From: Holophagae bacterium
GTDB lineage: Bacteria > Acidobacteriota > Holophagae > Acanthopleuribacterales > Acanthopleuribacteraceae
Assembly: GCA_030429565.1 (NCBI GenBank)
Contig: JAUIFE010000002.1
Location: 620,001 to 684,000, forward strand
Direction of reading: 5' to 3'
DNA length: 64,000 nt
A program made the translations under genes and the position numbers. The first letter of the stretch is position 1. The number at the start of each line of letters is the position of its first letter. Below the pieces are notes generated by a model, which was not told where the DNA came from, ran no database searches, and worked only from the letters and a program-made list of their open reading frames with translations. Positions 61,783 through 64,000 of the stretch are shown here, piece after piece.

Positions 61783-62834
61783 CGCGTTTCCTTGAGCTGG
61801 ACGCCTTGGGGCAAGCCCAGGTTGGTGGGGTCCATCGCCGCCAAAAATAACTCGGCCAAGGTGTCGCCGGTTTTGCCCTCTACGCGGCCTTGGTAATTGG
61901 CAATGATGCGGTGGTTGAGTGCTGCTTTGGCGACGGCGGTGACATCTTCAAAGCCGACTGTCGGTCGACCGTTGAGCAACGCATGGCAACGCGACGCTTC
62001 GGCGATGGCGATGGCGGCGCGTGGTGAGGCGCCAAAAGCGGCGTACTCGCGAATCACCGCCGGCGCGCTGTCGTGGTCGGGATGACTGGCCGCCACCAAC
62101 GTGCTGATGTAGTGCCCCACCGGACGCGGCAGGTAAATGTGGTCGATCAGTGCATTGAGCTGATTCAATTGACTTTGACTGAGTTTGAAGCGTGTCTGCG
62201 GCGGCGTGCCGCGCCGGCGTGTACTAATTATTTCGGTCAGAACCGCGACGTCCGGCATGGTGACGTTGAGCTTAAACAAAAAGCGGTCGAGCTGCGCTTC
62301 CGGCAGCGGATAGGTTCCTTCCAAGTCGACCGGGTTCTGCGAGGCCAGCACAAAAAACGGCTGCGGCAGGCTGCGCGTCGTGCCCAGCAGGGTTACATGG
62401 CCTTCCTGCATGGCTTCTAACAAGGCCGACTGGGTTTTGGGCGAGGCGCGGTTAATTTCATCGGCCAGCATGATATTGGTAAAAATCGGGCCGGGATGGA
62501 ACTTCATGGCCCGTTTGCCGGCGGCGTCCTCTTCGAGGATGTGCGCGCCCAAAATATCGCTCGGCATCAGGTCCGGCGTAAATTGGACGCGCTGAAAATT
62601 GAGTTCCAACACCTCGCCCAAGGCCTTAACCAGTTGGGTTTTGCCCAAGCCCGGCATGCCTTCAAGTAGCAGGTGACCACGCGCCAAAATGGCTGTTAAC
62701 ACCAGCCGGTGGGTCGCCTCCTGCCCTAGTAGGATACGGTCCAGTTCGGCCAAAACACGATCGGTCATCGTCTGGGCTTGGGCTAGCACCTCGGGTGGCA
62801 TTAGTTTCTGGGCTGGGGCGGCATCCGTCGTCAT
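61779..62834 (-). CDS. moxR: MoxR-family AAA+ ATPase (351 aa)
   Basis: Walker A GMPGLGKTQLVKAL, Walker B MLADEINRASPKTQSALLEAMQEG, sensor region FFVLASQNPVDLEGTYPLPEAQLDRFLFKL and the C-terminal helical lid (AAFGASPRAAIAIAEASR) are all present. MoxR ATPases act as chaperones for assembly or maturation of complexes and are encoded with DUF58 and VWA proteins, as here. ATG at 62834 has GAGGA about 5 nt upstream. First gene of the minus-strand operon running to 52079. Confidence 0.96.
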   Translation of the reverse strand: MTTDAAPAQKLMPPEVLAQAQTMTDRVLAELDRILLGQEATHRLVLTAILARGHLLLEGMPGLGKTQLVKALGEVLELNFQRVQFTPDLMPSDILGAHILEEDAAGKRAMKFHPGPIFTNIMLADEINRASPKTQSALLEAMQEGHVTLLGTTRSLPQPFFVLASQNPVDLEGTYPLPEAQLDRFLFKLNVTMPDVAVLTEIISTRRRGTPPQTRFKLSQSQLNQLNALIDHIYLPRPVGHYISTLVAASHPDHDSAPAVIREYAAFGASPRAAIAIAEASRCHALLNGRPTVGFEDVTAVAKAALNHRIIANYQGRVEGKTGDTLAELFLAAMDPTNLGLPQGVQLKETR

Positions 62835-63441
62835 AAGTTCCTCTTATACCTGGTGTTGGTTGGAGCGTTTGCTAATCCGTTACGGTGGCTTTGTCGGGCG
62901 CTGCGAGGCGCTGACGGGTAAAAACCAGAACCAATTCGGTGATGGGGACCAGGGCTCTAGTTTAGCCCGGTTAGGAGTGGAACCCAAGACGCTGCTCAGG
63001 GAATCCTTACGGTGGCGTTTGACGAGACCGAAGGGGTCAGGTGCCGCCTGTATGGGTACTAAGCGTAAAAGCAACGTTTTCGGCGCCGCCTTTTGCTCAT
63101 TTTTTCTGAACACGCGTGTCATGGCGGTGACCGCGGCGGCGCATCTTCTCTGCTTGAGAATTATGTTGAAAGTGGGGTTTTTGCTTGCTTTGAATTTATC
63201 CGGTTACCATAATTGACATACACTCTGAAAATTACCGATCTAAAGCTGATTACCCAAGACCCGGGCCGTTTTAGCCTTCGTTGTGCATCATGGCCCCGGA
63301 CCATTTTGCGACGGCCGTCGTCGTCTCCGTGCTGGGTTATTCCTGCGATGTCTTTTTGTTTTACGTCGCCTGCAAGACCTGCCTCAGCTTGCCGTTGCGC
63401 TTAGCCACCAACCATTTTTTTCTTTTCACAGGAGATTCAGC
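62835..63441. other. Divergent intergenic region between moxR and the plus-strand gene at 63442
   Basis: About 600 bp with no credible gene. Short frames on both strands lack SD sequences and family features. Promoters for moxR (leftward) and the right-hand gene (rightward) should be here; one weak candidate for the latter is listed separately. Confidence 0.6.
63185..63213 (+). promoter_or_regulatory. Weak sigma70-like promoter candidate for the 63442 gene
   Basis: -35 TTGCTT (63185-63190), 17-bp spacer, -10 CATAAT (63208-63213). The -10 is five of six to consensus, the -35 only three of six. It would leave a leader of about 220 nt. Confidence 0.25.
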
Positions 63442-64000
63442 ATGTCTGCCAAAGGGATTTTTTCCGATCAGTGGCTCCGTAAAATGTTCGACAACAAAAA
63501 AGAAGAACGCCATATCGACTACAACTACGAACACTTGCCGCCGGTGGCCATGGCGAATAAGGTGCCTGGCTTCGGCTTCACTTTGGAATGGGCGGTGCTG
63601 GTGGTGATTCAGCTTTTGCGCATCACCATCAACAAAATTGCGATTGATTTGGATGAAAGTGTCGACGATTTGGCCGAACAACTCAATGAAATTGCCTGCA
63701 TGGAGGACGGCACCGTCGCCACCTACAAAAAACTCTGGAAACTTTCCAGCCTGGCCTTTGAAATTGAACATCGCGGCGGCGACAAGTTGGTTAGTTCCGA
63801 CTTAGTCGACATGGTACGCAGCGTGCGCAACAGCGGCAACGACGGCGAGGACGATTTGGCGGGTGGTTTGGATAACCTGTTCCAATTCATCAAAGACCTG
63901 AGCCGTAGTGCCAAGGAACACGACCTCAACACCATTCAGGACTACATGGACCTGTTTAAAACGATTCCGCTGCCTGCGATTGCCAAAAACTTTCGCGAAG
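63442..64000 (+). CDS. Unidentified protein, cut by the right edge (186 aa visible)
   Basis: ATG at 63442 has AGGAGA 6 nt upstream, and the frame stays open to the end of the window. The visible part begins MSAKGIFSDQWLRKMF, has a mildly hydrophobic stretch (FTLEWAVLVVIQLLRITI) and ends ...LFKTIPLPAIAKNFRE. That last pattern faintly recalls the region before the conserved core of lipoxygenases, but the diagnostic iron-binding part is outside the window. I would not name it on this evidence. It is transcribed away from moxR. Confidence 0.7.
   Translation, partial: MSAKGIFSDQWLRKMFDNKKEERHIDYNYEHLPPVAMANKVPGFGFTLEWAVLVVIQLLRITINKIAIDLDESVDDLAEQLNEIACMEDGTVATYKKLWKLSSLAFEIEHRGGDKLVSSDLVDMVRSVRNSGNDGEDDLAGGLDNLFQFIKDLSRSAKEHDLNTIQDYMDLFKTIPLPAIAKNFRE

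Noticed and set aside
62689-63216. 175-codon plus-strand open frame over the moxR start
   Set aside because: It overlaps the well-supported moxR coding start on the other strand and lacks any SD or domain.

Overview
The window is a high-GC, gene-dense bacterial segment. About 70% of it is one large minus-strand hybrid NRPS/PKS biosynthetic locus. The remainder is an exporter, a small plus-strand peptidase/MbtH unit and an unrelated minus-strand MoxR/DUF58/VWA/ABC operon. The organism is Gram-negative-like (signal peptides, Bat-type VWA proteins, SyrD/PvdE-type exporter). The mix of myxobacterial-style megasynthases with a MoxR-VWA operon fits a secondary-metabolite-rich lineage such as Acanthopleuribacteraceae (Acidobacteriota) or Myxococcota. 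That assignment is inference; there is no rRNA or marker gene here.

Biosynthetic locus, in transcription order (right to left). A VOC-fold protein (45793-45278) and an Ldh2-type oxidoreductase (45091-44057) come first. NRPS-A (43972-30437) follows: FAAL-T-C-A-T-C-A-T-C-A[luciferase-like monooxygenase + FkbM methyltransferase]-T. Then a PKS module (30377-24720) KS-AT-KR-ACP-sulfotransferase; NRPS-B (24727-16838) C-A-T-C-A-T-C; a SyrP/TauD-type Fe/2OG dioxygenase (16828-15743); and NRPS-C (15695 to beyond base 1) C*-A-T-C-A[MT]-T-E-C-A-T-C-A-T-C... Genes overlap or lie within about 60 bp of each other, so they form an operon. The left edge cuts NRPS-C in its fifth C domain, so the end of the assembly line and any thioesterase are outside the window.

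Reading the ten specificity residues by eye, the colinear prediction is: fatty acyl - Ala - hydrophobic residue - Gly (oxidised and probably O-methylated) - malonate unit with beta-OH (possibly sulfated) - Gly - Orn-like - Asn-like (possibly beta-hydroxylated) - methylated D-residue of unknown identity - beta-Ala-like - Ser - and onward. The acyl start comes from the FAAL. The best candidates for something undescribed are the doubly interrupted Gly adenylation domain, the mid-line PKS-sulfotransferase module, an A domain carrying a methyltransferase at an unusual point (A6/A7), and a hand-over in which the upstream NRPS ends in an intact C domain while the downstream NRPS begins with a C domain lacking its active-site histidines.

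Flanking the operon on the right are a secreted beta-propeller protein (46014-47069, minus), a cyclic-peptide-type ABC exporter (47133-48821, minus), an approximately 1.1-kb AT-richer divergent spacer, then on the plus strand a membrane M28 metallopeptidase (49937-51610) and an MbtH-like protein (51686-51910). A strong hairpin terminator (51976-52028) separates these from the converging operon to the right.

That operon (62834-52079, minus) runs MoxR AAA ATPase, a membrane-anchored unknown protein, ABC ATPase, ABC-2-type permease, DUF58 protein and two VWA membrane proteins, nearly all with overlapping or abutting ends. It looks like a self-contained cell-envelope or chaperone-type system unrelated to the peptide. 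A divergent plus-strand gene of uncertain identity (63442 onward) is cut by the right edge.
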